NCBI GenBank assembly: GCA_016291185.1
Contig: JAEFAI010000006.1
Location: 1-64,000, forward strand
Direction: 5' to 3'
DNA: 64,000 bases
Source of the DNA: Bacteroidales bacterium
GTDB lineage: Bacteria > Bacteroidota > Bacteroidia > Bacteroidales > UBA932
Made by a program: the position numbers and the translations under genes. Shown here in pieces: positions 17,817 to 27,971 of the stretch (position 1 is its first letter; every line of letters starts with the position of its first letter). A model generated the notes under the pieces. It saw only the letters and a list, made by a program, of their open reading frames with translations. It had not been told where the DNA came from and searched no databases.

Positions 17817-20800
17817 ATGACCAAACAACTGTTTGCGAAAGCGGCAACGATTGTCATGATCTTTGCCGCGAGTCTCTTGGGAATGAGCTCAGCTCTTGCC
17901 CAGAATGCTCCCATCCGCGGTACTGTCGTAGATTCCGGCAATCAGCCGGTGATCGGCGCTGCTGTGATGGTCCCTGGTACCACGACTGGTGCCACGACGG
18001 ATCTCGACGGTAAATTCGAACTCCGTGTCTCCCCCGGCACTGCGCTGGAGGTTTCCTGCATCGGTTACACCACCAAGCGTGTGGCTGCCGCCAACGGCAT
18101 GACCGTCGTGCTCGAAGATGACACCGAGATGCTCGAAGAAACCGTCGTTATCGGTTACGGTGTCCAGAAAAAGAGTGACCTGACCGGTTCCGTTGCTTCC
18201 GTGCGTGCGGAGGCGCTCAAGAACCTCTCCACTGCCGATGCCGCCAAGGCCCTTCAGGGCAAGGCTTCCGGTGTGCAGGTCCTGACGAACGGTGCTCCGG
18301 GCCAGGGTGCTGAAATCCGCGTCCGTGGTTACTCCTCCAACTCCAGCAACATCGGCCCGCTCTACATTGTGGACGGTCTGCAGGTGAGCAGTATCCAGTA
18401 TGTCGATCCTTCCACCATCGAGTCCATCGAGGTGCTGAAGGACGCTGCTTCCGCTGCTATCTACGGTGCCCAGGCTGGTAATGGTGTCGTCCTCGTGACC
18501 ACCAAGAGCGGCCAGGAAGGCCAGGTGAGCGTGAACTACACGGGCAAAGCTACTCTCCAGAGCTTCAATCGGCATCCTGTCATGGGCCGCGAGGACTTCC
18601 TGCGCTACATGACCTACAAGGTCGGCGCTGCTGCTGTTGAGACGGAACTCGGAAAATATGACTACGACCATCCGTATTATGCCGGAGGCGTCATCGACAC
18701 AGACTGGATCAGCGCTTACATCGAGCCCAGCTGGAACCAGCAGCATACCCTCAGCTTCTCCGGCGGTAACAAGAGCGGCCACTTCTACGCTGCCCTTAAC
18801 CTCTTGAATGAGAACGGTGTCGTGAAGGGCGACAAGGATGTCTATAAGCGCTTCAGCTTCCAGCTCAATGCTGACTACAACCTCTTCAAGTGGTTGCAGG
18901 TGGGTGCCAACACTTCCATCGAGAAGTGGTCCACCAAGAGTGTTTCCCAGCAGAGTTACACCTCTTCCTTCGAGCAGATGCTCGTCATGGACCCGCTTAC
19001 CCCGGTCTATTGGACGACTCCGAAGGAAATGGCGATTGATGTGAAGACCAAATACGATCTGGTGATGGCCGGCGATCCCGACACGCCGAAATATCGCTTC
19101 CTCGGTGACGAGAAGGGCTGGTTCGCCAATACGAACTATTCCGATATGGAAGGTTCCGCACTGGCCAAGCGCGATATTACCGACGGCACCAACGGTGGTT
19201 TCAACATCAACGGTACCCTCTTTGCCAACTTCAAGCCGGTCAAGGGCCTGACCATCACGTCCCGTTTCGGCTATCGTATCAGCCAGGGTGTCCAGCACAC
19301 CTATCAGGCTCCTTATTATGTGGGTGGCCGTGGCTCCAGTGACTCTTATTCCATCGCCGCCAACGCTTCCACCGGCTTCTATTTCCAGTGGGAGAACTTT
19401 GCGAACTACAACGTCCGCCTCGGCAAGCACGACATCACGGCCATGGTCGGTATGTCCTATCGCGAGAACAACTCCGATAACGTGAGCGCCAGCTCCTCCG
19501 GTCTGGATATCCTTTCTTCTTACGAGGAGAATTTCCGTTATCTGAACTACTTGCTGGCTGATGCCACCAAGTCTGTCAGCAACGCTCCCGGCAAGAGCGC
19601 TTCGCTCGCTTACTTCGGCCGTTTGATCTACAGCTACGACAACCGCTACAGCATCCAGGCCAACTTCCGCGCCGATGCGTTCGACTCCTCCAAGCTCCCG
19701 AAGGAGAACCGCTGGGGTTACTTCCCTTCCTTCTCCGCCGGCTGGACTGTCAGCAACGAGCCGTTCTTCAAGGACAATGTGAACACCAACCTGTTCAACT
19801 TCCTGAAGATCCGCGCCTCCTGGGGCCGCAACGGTAATATCAACGTGTTGAGCGGCTATCCGTACGCTGCCGTGATCTCCAAAGGCTCCGTCGTCTATCA
19901 GTATGGCGTGGACCAGATCGGCAACACCTACGGTTCTGCCCCGGATGGCCTTCCCAACTCGAACCTCCACTGGGAGATCTCCGAGCAGCTGGACTTCGGT
20001 CTCGACGCCCGCATGTTCAGCAACCGCCTGACCCTCGGCGTGGACTACTTCAACAAGCAGACGAAAGACCTCCTGTTCTCGGTCTCCGTTCCGCCTGAGC
20101 TCGGTGTGAGCAGCACCATGGCCAACGGTGGTAACGTTCTCAACCGCGGTTGGGAATTCGAACTTGGCTGGAGAGACACCATCGGTGACTTCAGCTATTC
20201 CATCAACGGCAACTTCTCCACCCTCTACAACCGGGTCGTTTCCCTGCCGGAGGGCGCCAATCCTGATTTCAGAAAGCCTGCTGATTCCACGAACTACCAG
20301 ATCCGTACCGGCTTTGAGCCCGGACACCCGGTGTGGTATCTCAATGGCTTCATTTATGACGGCCTGTCCTATAGCTATGATGAGAACAATAAGCCGATCG
20401 ATCTGAGCAAGGACGGCAAGATTGACGAAGCTGATATGACCTATGTCCTTCGCGATATCAATGAGGACGGTGTGATCGGTACCGCAGATATGGTCGAGAT
20501 TGGCCAGAGCACGCCGAAATTCACCTACGGTATCAACATCAACCTCGCCTGGAAGGGCCTCGATCTCGCGATCTACGGCGCCGGCGCCGGTGGCAATTCC
20601 ATCATGCCTGTCCTCCACCGTACCGGTTGGAAGAACAACCTCAAGTACTATCTGGATAACTCCCGTACCCCGCAGAACCCGACCGGCTACCTGCCGCACC
20701 CGGCCCGCGCTGAAGGTGCTATGGACTACTGGTCCTCCACGGCCAACCTGTTCAAGGGCGATTACTTCCGTATCAAGCAGCTGCAGCTTGGTTACACCCT

Positions 20801-20999
20801 GCCGCAGAGCCTGACCCGGAAGGCTGCGATCAGCTCCCTGCGCTTCTACGTCTCGCTTGACGATTTCATCACCTTCACGAGCTATCCGGGACTTGATCCG
20901 GAAACGGCTTCGACCAATAACTCGAACGGCGGTGGCATCGACTGGGGTTCCTATCCTACGATGCAGAAAGTTGTCCTCGGTATCAACCTGACGTTCTAA
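17817..20999 (+). CDS. SusC/RagA-type TonB-dependent outer-membrane transporter, copy 1
   Basis: 1060-residue outer-membrane channel that imports oligosaccharides with a SusD lid, powered by TonB. Domains: signal peptide 1-29 ending in ALAQ; carboxypeptidase-regulatory-like beta domain about 33-110 (IRGTVVDSGNQPVIGAAV); plug domain from about 105 (ETVVIGYGVQKKSDLTGSV) to 230, including LYIVDGLQV; then a 22-strand barrel ending in the aromatic residue of GINLTF. The start fits the conserved MTKQLFAKAATIV signal peptide. A susD partner follows after 16 nt. The first 110 residues are nearly the same as in the second SusC in this window, while the barrels differ. It is likely regulated by the divergent HTCS. 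Confidence 0.96.
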   Translation: MTKQLFAKAATIVMIFAASLLGMSSALAQNAPIRGTVVDSGNQPVIGAAVMVPGTTTGATTDLDGKFELRVSPGTALEVSCIGYTTKRVAAANGMTVVLEDDTEMLEETVVIGYGVQKKSDLTGSVASVRAEALKNLSTADAAKALQGKASGVQVLTNGAPGQGAEIRVRGYSSNSSNIGPLYIVDGLQVSSIQYVDPSTIESIEVLKDAASAAIYGAQAGNGVVLVTTKSGQEGQVSVNYTGKATLQSFNRHPVMGREDFLRYMTYKVGAAAVETELGKYDYDHPYYAGGVIDTDWISAYIEPSWNQQHTLSFSGGNKSGHFYAALNLLNENGVVKGDKDVYKRFSFQLNADYNLFKWLQVGANTSIEKWSTKSVSQQSYTSSFEQMLVMDPLTPVYWTTPKEMAIDVKTKYDLVMAGDPDTPKYRFLGDEKGWFANTNYSDMEGSALAKRDITDGTNGGFNINGTLFANFKPVKGLTITSRFGYRISQGVQHTYQAPYYVGGRGSSDSYSIAANASTGFYFQWENFANYNVRLGKHDITAMVGMSYRENNSDNVSASSSGLDILSSYEENFRYLNYLLADATKSVSNAPGKSASLAYFGRLIYSYDNRYSIQANFRADAFDSSKLPKENRWGYFPSFSAGWTVSNEPFFKDNVNTNLFNFLKIRASWGRNGNINVLSGYPYAAVISKGSVVYQYGVDQIGNTYGSAPDGLPNSNLHWEISEQLDFGLDARMFSNRLTLGVDYFNKQTKDLLFSVSVPPELGVSSTMANGGNVLNRGWEFELGWRDTIGDFSYSINGNFSTLYNRVVSLPEGANPDFRKPADSTNYQIRTGFEPGHPVWYLNGFIYDGLSYSYDENNKPIDLSKDGKIDEADMTYVLRDINEDGVIGTADMVEIGQSTPKFTYGININLAWKGLDLAIYGAGAGGNSIMPVLHRTGWKNNLKYYLDNSRTPQNPTGYLPHPARAEGAMDYWSSTANLFKGDYFRIKQLQLGYTLPQSLTRKAAISSLRFYVSLDDFITFTSYPGLDPETASTNNSNGGGIDWGSYPTMQKVVLGINLTF

Positions 21000-21015
21000 T
21001 CTAATGCTTTACGAA

Positions 21016-22839
21016 ATGAAAAAGATCATTCTCCCCATACTGTTAGGATTCGCACTTGTCGCAGTCTCCTGCGAGCAGAATCTTGATATCCCCCAGAAGG
21101 GTAAGGTCAGTACCCTTGAATTCTATGCAAATGATGAGGACGCCGAGGCAGCCCTTGCCAACATGTATGCACAGTACATCGAGAGGGTGTGTGGCTATTC
21201 CGGCAACGGTAACCCTCAGCAGTTTGTGCTCAACTATGCGGCCGATGATGTCCTGGCCGCCGGTAAGAACTATGGCGACCACGCGACTTTCCGCGTCTTC
21301 GACGAGTTCAATTACGACCCGGCCAACTCCGTGCTGAAGGAAACCTACCAGCGCTATTACTACTCGATCTACCATGCCAACCTCGTGATCTCCAACTTCA
21401 CGACGGAGAACCGCAATGGTTCGGAACCGAAGTGGCGTAGCGCCTATACCGAGCAGTGCGTTGCCGAGGCCCGCGTCATGCGCGCGTACCTCCATATGAT
21501 GACGGCGCTCATGTGGAACCAGCCGCCGCTCATGGACCGCATCTATGAGGGTGACGAGGAAATCCCCGACAACCTGAACCATACCCAGACGGAGATCCTC
21601 CAGTGGGTTATCGATGAGTGCCAGAAGGCCCTCGATTCCGGCAAACTGCCGAAGCGTAACGGTAAGACCGACAAGGACAACACCGCTCGCATGAATGTAG
21701 GTTTCGCCCGCTTCATCGCCGGTAAGGCTGCCGTTTTCATGAACGATATGGCCACCGCCCGCAAGTATCTGGGCGACCTCATCGCTTCCAATGACTATGA
21801 GCTCATTCCTTCCGATGAGTATTGGACCAACTTCCACATCGCCGGTGACGGTAACTCCGAAAAGATCTTCGAACCGAACCTGATCAACGACCCGGCCCTT
21901 ACGGCCAGATCCTGGGCTCGTTTCTCCGTTCCTTTCGGTCGCGACCGTTGGCAGGCTGCCAGCGTCTTCAACTGGCGCTCCAAGAGCCTCCTTGGCCTTC
22001 CGGATGTGACGAATACCAATGGTTGGGGCGGCGGCGCTATCCAGGAGGATTTCGCCGAGAAGTTCCTCAAACATGATGGCGACTCCCCGCGTCGTCGGGC
22101 TTGCTTCCTGACCGAGGAGGAATTCCTCTATCAGATTAATTATCCGACCTCCACGGCCAAGACGCCGGAGGAGATGAAGGCGGATCCGAATCGCGGTCTT
22201 GCTGCGGGTGGTATGTTCGGCCATGGCAAGTACTTCCGCTGGAAGACGATGTCTTTCCTCAAACCGCCGGCAATCCTCACGGGTGGCAAGGAGTATCCTG
22301 CCGACAATATTCCTGAACTGGGCGACGACTCCAACCAGTCCAACTTCTGGGTGGCCCGCTACGCTGAAGCTCTCCTGCTCTATGCCGAGGCCTGCATCGG
22401 TTCTTCTGATGCTGACAAGGGTCTGAAGGCGCTCCAGGATGTCCAGAAGCGTTCCGGCTCCGGTAAGATCAGCTCGACCCTGACGTTCGAGGCTGTCATG
22501 GAGGAGAAGCAGTATGAGATGTGGTGCGAGAACTGCCGCTTCCTCGACCTCGTCCGCTGGGGCCAGCAGGGCAAGGTGGACCTGGATGCCATCTTCAATA
22601 AGTCCGGTATCCACGAGCATGTCCCGACGGTCCACGATGAGTTCTCCGAGGAGGGCACCGATGGATACAAGAAGTACCACAAGTTCTACACGACGCACGA
22701 CGCTGTGCCGGGTATCTCCAAGTTCGTCGTTGGCAAGCACGAGTATCTGCCGTTCCCGCGCGACTCCAAGCAGGCCAACAAGAATCTGCATGACGTTCGC
22801 GGTTGGGCGACCGGTGAGGACGCTGCTGCAGCCGAGTAG
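21016..22839 (+). CDS. SusD/RagB-type outer-membrane glycan-binding lipoprotein, copy 1
   Basis: 607-residue surface lipoprotein that forms the lid of the preceding SusC and binds oligosaccharide. The type II signal peptide ends in ALVAVSC with the lipidated cysteine at 19. The body has the TPR-rich SusD fold: the N-terminal QKGKVSTLEFYANDEDAEAALANMYAQY region, the RVMRAYLHMMTALMWN helix pair, and the C-terminal WVARYAEALLLYAEACI and EKQYEMWCENCRFLDLVRWG helices. I chose the ATG at 21016 because MKK gives a standard lipoprotein signal; an ATG at 21004 is 4 residues earlier. It follows susC by 16 nt and ends before a strong terminator. Confidence 0.95.
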   Translation: MKKIILPILLGFALVAVSCEQNLDIPQKGKVSTLEFYANDEDAEAALANMYAQYIERVCGYSGNGNPQQFVLNYAADDVLAAGKNYGDHATFRVFDEFNYDPANSVLKETYQRYYYSIYHANLVISNFTTENRNGSEPKWRSAYTEQCVAEARVMRAYLHMMTALMWNQPPLMDRIYEGDEEIPDNLNHTQTEILQWVIDECQKALDSGKLPKRNGKTDKDNTARMNVGFARFIAGKAAVFMNDMATARKYLGDLIASNDYELIPSDEYWTNFHIAGDGNSEKIFEPNLINDPALTARSWARFSVPFGRDRWQAASVFNWRSKSLLGLPDVTNTNGWGGGAIQEDFAEKFLKHDGDSPRRRACFLTEEEFLYQINYPTSTAKTPEEMKADPNRGLAAGGMFGHGKYFRWKTMSFLKPPAILTGGKEYPADNIPELGDDSNQSNFWVARYAEALLLYAEACIGSSDADKGLKALQDVQKRSGSGKISSTLTFEAVMEEKQYEMWCENCRFLDLVRWGQQGKVDLDAIFNKSGIHEHVPTVHDEFSEEGTDGYKKYHKFYTTHDAVPGISKFVVGKHEYLPFPRDSKQANKNLHDVRGWATGEDAAAAE

Positions 22840-22888
22840 AACGTAGAAAGCATATTCGCTCTTACCACGAATAGTTTGTTAGTGATTG

Positions 22889-22921
22889 GGAGGTGACTCG
22901 TTAGAGTTGCCTCCTTTTTTA
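22889..22921 (+). terminator. Intrinsic terminator after the first SusC/SusD pair
   Basis: GGAGGTGACTC (22889-22899) pairs with GAGTTGCCTCC (22904-22914), 11 bp with two G-U pairs and a 4-nt loop, followed by six T residues. It separates the two SusC/SusD transcription units. Confidence 0.85.
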
Positions 22922-22970
22922 AAAAATAGACCACGCGTGTTGAGCTAATTTTAAAAATAACTGTGAAATT

Positions 22971-23068
22971 TTTGAACAAATCTGCAAATAATTGTTATAT
23001 TTGCGTGTTCGACTACGGTTGAGCACATGGGCCCCGCAACCCTTTTTAACCAAAATATTATTAATTCT
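22971..23068 (+). promoter_or_regulatory. Promoter and conserved leader of susC copy 2
   Basis: TTTG at 22971-22974 and TATATTTG at 22996-23003, 21 bp apart, form a good -33/-7 pair. The leader GGGCCCCGCAACCC..TTTAACCAAAATATTATTAATTCT matches the copy 1 leader apart from a few bases and two single-base insertions. This indicates that the whole promoter-leader-gene unit was duplicated. Confidence 0.75.
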
Positions 23069-26000
23069 ATGACCAAACAGTTGTTTGCGAAGGCAGCGAC
23101 GATCGTCATGATCTTTGCTGCAAGTCTCTTGGGAATGAGCTCAGCTCTCGCCCAGAATCCTGCCATTCGCGGTAATGTGGTCGATTCCGGCAACCAGCCG
23201 GTGATCGGCGCGGCCGTTATGGTGCCTGGCACCACCAATGGCGTCACTACGGATCTCGACGGTAAGTTCGAAATCCGCGTTGCTCCCGGCACTACGCTGG
23301 AAGTTTCCTGCATCGGCTACACCGCCAAGCGCGTTTCCGCCGCCAACGGTATGACCATCGTTCTCGAAGACGACGCTGAAATGCTCGAAGAGACGGTGGT
23401 TATCGGTTATGGTGTGCAGAAGAAGAGCGACCTGACCGGTTCCGTTGCTTCCGTCCGCGAGGACGACCTTAAGAACCGCTCCACGTCCGACGCTGCCGCC
23501 GCCCTCCAGGGTAAGGCTGCCGGTGTCCAGGTCATCCAGGCCTCCGGTGCTCCGGGTAAGGCTGCTGAGATCCGCGTTCGTGGTTACTCCTCCAATTCCG
23601 GTAACATCGGACCGCTCCTCATCGTGGACGGTTTGAAGGTGGACAACATCCAGTATCTGGATCCGGAAATGATCGAGTCCATGGAGGTTCTGAAGGACGC
23701 TGCTTCCGCCGCTATCTATGGTGCCGAGGCTGGTAACGGTGTTGTGCTCATCACCACCAAGACCGGCAAGAAGGGCGAAGGTAAGATCTTCTACAATGGT
23801 CAGTTCCAGCTCTCCAGCCTGTCCCGCAAGCTGGATATTATGAACGCCGCTGACTACATCGCTTTCGAAAAGGCTTGCGGTTACCTGACCGACCAAGCCC
23901 TCGCGGATGTGAACTACAAAGGCCTCGATGTCAACTGGAGCGACGAGATCTTCACCCCGACCTGGAGCAACCGTCATACGGTGGGCTTCTCCGGCGGTAA
24001 CGACCGTGGCAACCTCTACGTCTCCCTCAACAACGTCCACAACAACGGTATCGTCCGTGGCGACAAGGACGTTTACGACCGTCTGACCTTCCAGGTCAAC
24101 GCTGACTACAAGATCAAGGATTGGCTGACCGTCGGTGTCAACAATTCCATCGAACGCTGGAGCACCAAGAGCGTCTCCGAGGCTGATGACAACGGTTCTT
24201 TCATGCTGTCCGCCATCACGTCCTCCCCGTTGTTCCCTGCCAAGGGCGACGAGAGCATGCTCACCCAGACCATGAAGGACTATCGCGCCAAGGGCTACAA
24301 CCTGATCACCGATCCTGAGACAGGCCTCTACTGGCTCGCCCCGCTCATCGGTCAGACCCAGTCCGGCCACCCGTTCGTTCGTCGTGACGCGACTGACAGC
24401 CAGAACGGTGGTTTCAGCATCCGTGGCGTTGCCTACGTGAACTTCATGCCGTTCAAGGGCTTCGTCTTCACCTCCCGCTTTGGCTACCGTATCGCTCAGA
24501 GCAACAGCCATAGCTACACTGCTCCTTACTACAGCAGCAACACGGTGAAGTCCGACAACTATAACATCTCCGCTTCCGGCAACAACAGCTGGTACTATCA
24601 GTGGGAGAACTTCATCAACTACAACCGCACCTTCGGTCGTCACGAGGTCTCTGCGATGGCCGGTATGTCCTACATTGAGAACAACTGGGACAACGTGAGC
24701 GCTTCTGCCTCCGGTACCGACATCCTCAAGGGCTATGCTCCGAACTTCCGTTATCTGGATTACCTGCTGTCCGACGGCGTGACCAAGAACATCAACAATG
24801 CTCCGGGTCGTTCCGCCAGCCTGTCCTACTTCGGCCGTCTCGGCTATAGCTATGACAACCGCTACAGCATCCAGGCCAACTTCCGTGCCGACGCCTTCGA
24901 CTCCTCGAAGCTCCCGTTCGACAAGAAGTGGGGTTACTTCCCGTCCGTGTCTGCTGGTTGGACCATCAGCAACGAGCCGTTCTTCAAGAACAATGTTGAT
25001 CGCAGCGCCGTCAGCTTCCTCAAGTTCCGTGCTAGCTGGGGTGTCAACGGTAACATCAACGTGCTGAACAACTACCCGTACTCCACCTCCATCATGGCGA
25101 ACTCGGTGTACTATCAGTATGATCCGGATAGCACCGCCCTTTCCATGGGTTCCATCCCTTCCGGTCTTGCCAACCCTGACCTGAAGTGGGAGACCTCCGT
25201 ACAGCTGGACTTCGGTCTGGACGCCCGCTTGCTTAACGATCGCCTGACCGTCGGTATCGACTACTTCGACAAGAATACCAAGGACCTGCTGGTCGGTGTG
25301 AGCCCGGTGAAGGAAGTCGGTCTGCCTGCCTTCGGTGACCTCGGTGTCGCCACCACCGTGACGGTGAACGCCGGTACCGTGAACAACAAGGGTGTCGAGC
25401 TCGAACTCGGCTGGCGCGACCAGATTGGCGACTTCGGTTACTCCATCAATGGTAACATCTCCTGGCTGAAGAACAAGGTGACCTACCTCGATCCGACCGT
25501 TGGTCAGCTCCAGGGCCGCGTCCCGCAGGGTTGCGAAATGGGTACCTACTTCGAGCAGGGCCACAGCGTTTGGTACCTCCTTGGCTACAAGGCCGTCGGC
25601 TTCGACAACGAAGGTAACGTGCTCTACCAGCACGCTGACGGTACCACGGGTACGGATGTGACCGCTTCTGATCGTTTCGATCTCGGTTCCGGTATTCCGA
25701 ACCTCACCTACGGTCTGACCATCAGCCTCAACTGGAAGGGCTTCGACCTGACCATCTTCGGCAACGGCATCGGCGGCAGCAAGATCTTCCCGACCTCCTG
25801 GCGTCCTGACCGTAAGGAATGTAACACCTACTCCTACTACTGGGCCAACTCTTGGGACAACCCTGCTGTGAACAAGGCGAACGCCAAGTTCCCGGCTGCC
25901 GACAAGTGGAGCACCCCTGCGTTCTCCTCCACGCTGACCCTGTTCGACGGTTCCTACTTCAAGATCAAGCAGATCCAGCTTGGTTATACCCTGCCGAAGC

Positions 26001-26188
26001 AGCTGACGCAGAAGGCCAAGATCAACAACCTCCGCATCTTCGCTTCCCTCGACAACTACTTCACGTTCACCAAGTACATCGGTCTTGATCCGGAGACCGC
26101 CACCAGCGGTGGTTCCGCCTCTGGCATCGATATGGGTAACTACCCGACTGCCAAGTCCCTGATCCTCGGTGTCAACCTCGAGTTCTAA
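23069..26188 (+). CDS. SusC/RagA-type TonB-dependent outer-membrane transporter, copy 2
   Basis: 1039-residue SusC homologue with the same layout as copy 1: signal peptide 1-29, carboxypeptidase-regulatory-like domain about 33-110, plug from about 105 with ETVVIGYGVQ and LLIVDGLKV, and a barrel ending in VNLEF. The ATG at 23069 is chosen over an in-frame ATG at 23027, because the former matches the start of copy 1 and the extra 14 residues come from the conserved leader. Barrel segments such as YSYDNRYSIQANFRADAFDS are shared with copy 1, but surface-loop regions differ strongly, so the two probably take different glycans. Its susD follows after 19 nt. Confidence 0.96.
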   Translation: MTKQLFAKAATIVMIFAASLLGMSSALAQNPAIRGNVVDSGNQPVIGAAVMVPGTTNGVTTDLDGKFEIRVAPGTTLEVSCIGYTAKRVSAANGMTIVLEDDAEMLEETVVIGYGVQKKSDLTGSVASVREDDLKNRSTSDAAAALQGKAAGVQVIQASGAPGKAAEIRVRGYSSNSGNIGPLLIVDGLKVDNIQYLDPEMIESMEVLKDAASAAIYGAEAGNGVVLITTKTGKKGEGKIFYNGQFQLSSLSRKLDIMNAADYIAFEKACGYLTDQALADVNYKGLDVNWSDEIFTPTWSNRHTVGFSGGNDRGNLYVSLNNVHNNGIVRGDKDVYDRLTFQVNADYKIKDWLTVGVNNSIERWSTKSVSEADDNGSFMLSAITSSPLFPAKGDESMLTQTMKDYRAKGYNLITDPETGLYWLAPLIGQTQSGHPFVRRDATDSQNGGFSIRGVAYVNFMPFKGFVFTSRFGYRIAQSNSHSYTAPYYSSNTVKSDNYNISASGNNSWYYQWENFINYNRTFGRHEVSAMAGMSYIENNWDNVSASASGTDILKGYAPNFRYLDYLLSDGVTKNINNAPGRSASLSYFGRLGYSYDNRYSIQANFRADAFDSSKLPFDKKWGYFPSVSAGWTISNEPFFKNNVDRSAVSFLKFRASWGVNGNINVLNNYPYSTSIMANSVYYQYDPDSTALSMGSIPSGLANPDLKWETSVQLDFGLDARLLNDRLTVGIDYFDKNTKDLLVGVSPVKEVGLPAFGDLGVATTVTVNAGTVNNKGVELELGWRDQIGDFGYSINGNISWLKNKVTYLDPTVGQLQGRVPQGCEMGTYFEQGHSVWYLLGYKAVGFDNEGNVLYQHADGTTGTDVTASDRFDLGSGIPNLTYGLTISLNWKGFDLTIFGNGIGGSKIFPTSWRPDRKECNTYSYYWANSWDNPAVNKANAKFPAADKWSTPAFSSTLTLFDGSYFKIKQIQLGYTLPKQLTQKAKINNLRIFASLDNYFTFTKYIGLDPETATSGGSASGIDMGNYPTAKSLILGVNLEF

Positions 26189-26207
26189 TCCTTAGATGAC
26201 TACGAAA

Positions 26208-27914
26208 ATGAAAAAGATATTTATCGCCCTGATTGTTGCAGCAGCTTCCCTGATGTTCGTGGGTTGCGAAAGCAGACTGGATATTCCCCGCAAGGGTGTC
26301 ATCGATCTCGGTTCTTTCTACCAGACCAATGACGATGCCGAGTCCGCGCTCGTGGCTGCTTACTATACTGCCGGCCGTTTCTTCTCCAACACGATGTGGA
26401 CTACCGCTGGTTGGAATGACTGCCCGTTCCTCTCCATGTGGGAGTATGCTACTGACGAGATCTATGTTGCCGGTTCCGATAAGACTGACGGTGCCCCTGG
26501 TAACGAGATTCAGTCTTTCCGTATGGACTACAACAACTCGCTGATCGCTGGTACCTATGAGTGCTACTATATGATCATCAAGGGTGCCAACGACGTGATC
26601 GATCACTTCGACGGTGAACTGGCCGACACGCAGGTCAAGAAGCGCTGCGTGGCCGAGGCCCGCATCTTGCGCGCCCAGGTCCAGCTGCTCCTCGCCCTTG
26701 GCTGGGGTACCGCTCCGATCGTCGAGTCGAACCTTAACGGCGACGCCAAGCCGGAGAACGCCACCTCCCAGGCGGATGTTCTGCAGTGGGTTGCCGACGA
26801 GTGTGACAAGGCTATTCCTGACCTGACCTCCAAGACTAGCGTCAGCGACAAGAAGGGCGCCGTCAAGGTGACCAAGGAGTTTGCTTACGCTCTGAAGGGC
26901 AAGGCTCTCATCAGCAAGCACGACTATGCCGGTGCGAAGGTCGCCCTCAAGAAGGTTATCGACTCCAAGCTCTATGAACTCGTCCCGGGCGAGCAGATGG
27001 CTTCCCTGAACCATAACAGCGGCCGCGCCTCGACTGAGGCTGTGTTCGAGCTCAACTTCAACTGGTTCGCCGGTATGAACTCCTACGGCCGTACGCAACC
27101 GAACTTCCGCTGGCTGTGGTCCTGGCGTTCCGACCATATGTTCCCGCCGACCGCAGATTCCGGTCTCGTCGAAGGTGGTTGGGGCTGGGTCAACCCTTCC
27201 CAGAAGTTCGTGAGCAAGATCCGTGAATATGACGGTGATGATTCCTATCGCCGCAAGGCCTGGATCAAGAGCTACGACGAGGTTCTCTATGATATGCCGT
27301 ATTCTTCCGATGCCGATTGCCCGACTCTGGCTGACAAGCAGGCCGACAAGAAGCGTGGCGTCACCGATGCTGGTCTGTACGGCCACGTGGGTTACTTCAT
27401 GTGGAAGCGCCTCTTCCGCACCGAGGACCGTGTGCTGGATGACGGCAACGTCGCTAACTGGAACCTGACCCTCATGCGCTACGCCGAAGTGCTCCTGCTT
27501 TATGCTGAGTGCTGCGCCCAGGATGGTGATGCTGATGGCTCCGGTCTGGCTGCCCTGAAGCTCGTCAACGAGCGCGCCGGTTCCAAGACCCCGGTCACCA
27601 AGTGCGACATGGCGACGGTCAAGTCCGAGAAGTTCCTCGAGTGCTGGCTGGACGGTACCCGCTTCCAGGACCTCATCCGCTGGGGTGATGCCTCCAAGGA
27701 GCTCGCCGACAACGGCAAGTACTATCCGACTTTCTACGACAAGCTGTCCAAGGGTGGCGCTACGAAGCACGAGGGCTACATCGACGAGAGCGATGCTGAC
27801 TGGTGCGCGAAGATCTACAATGTCGGCTTCAAGTCTGGCAAGAGCGAGCTCTTCCCGTTCCCGTTCGTCGAGCTTCAGCTCAACCCGAACCTGACCCAGA
27901 ACCCTGGTTATTAA
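26208..27914 (+). CDS. SusD/RagB-type outer-membrane glycan-binding lipoprotein, copy 2
   Basis: 568-residue SusD-family lipoprotein paired with SusC copy 2. The signal peptide ends at FVGC with the lipidated cysteine at 20. SusD-fold landmarks are IPRKGVIDLGSFYQTNDDAESAL, the RCVAEARILRAQVQLLLALGWG helices, and the C-terminal LMRYAEVLLLYAECC and SEKFLECWLDGTRFQDLIRWG. It lacks much sequence identity to copy 1 outside these landmarks, consistent with altered ligand binding. The start at 26208 (MKK) is preferred to 26196 (MTTKMKK). A strong terminator follows 20 nt after the stop. Confidence 0.95.
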   Translation: MKKIFIALIVAAASLMFVGCESRLDIPRKGVIDLGSFYQTNDDAESALVAAYYTAGRFFSNTMWTTAGWNDCPFLSMWEYATDEIYVAGSDKTDGAPGNEIQSFRMDYNNSLIAGTYECYYMIIKGANDVIDHFDGELADTQVKKRCVAEARILRAQVQLLLALGWGTAPIVESNLNGDAKPENATSQADVLQWVADECDKAIPDLTSKTSVSDKKGAVKVTKEFAYALKGKALISKHDYAGAKVALKKVIDSKLYELVPGEQMASLNHNSGRASTEAVFELNFNWFAGMNSYGRTQPNFRWLWSWRSDHMFPPTADSGLVEGGWGWVNPSQKFVSKIREYDGDDSYRRKAWIKSYDEVLYDMPYSSDADCPTLADKQADKKRGVTDAGLYGHVGYFMWKRLFRTEDRVLDDGNVANWNLTLMRYAEVLLLYAECCAQDGDADGSGLAALKLVNERAGSKTPVTKCDMATVKSEKFLECWLDGTRFQDLIRWGDASKELADNGKYYPTFYDKLSKGGATKHEGYIDESDADWCAKIYNVGFKSGKSELFPFPFVELQLNPNLTQNPGY

Positions 27915-27934
27915 TAGACTGGGAATTTGATATG

Positions 27935-27970
27935 AAAAGCGGGCTGCGCACATGCGTAGCCCGCTTTTTA
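27935..27970 (+). terminator. Intrinsic terminator after the second SusC/SusD pair
   Basis: AAAAGCGGGCT..GCGC pairs with GCG.AGCCCGCTTTT around ACAT, followed by TTAATTT. It ends the plus-strand SusC/SusD unit and faces another hairpin at 27977-28006 that works best on the minus strand. Confidence 0.85.
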
Positions 27971-27971
27971 A

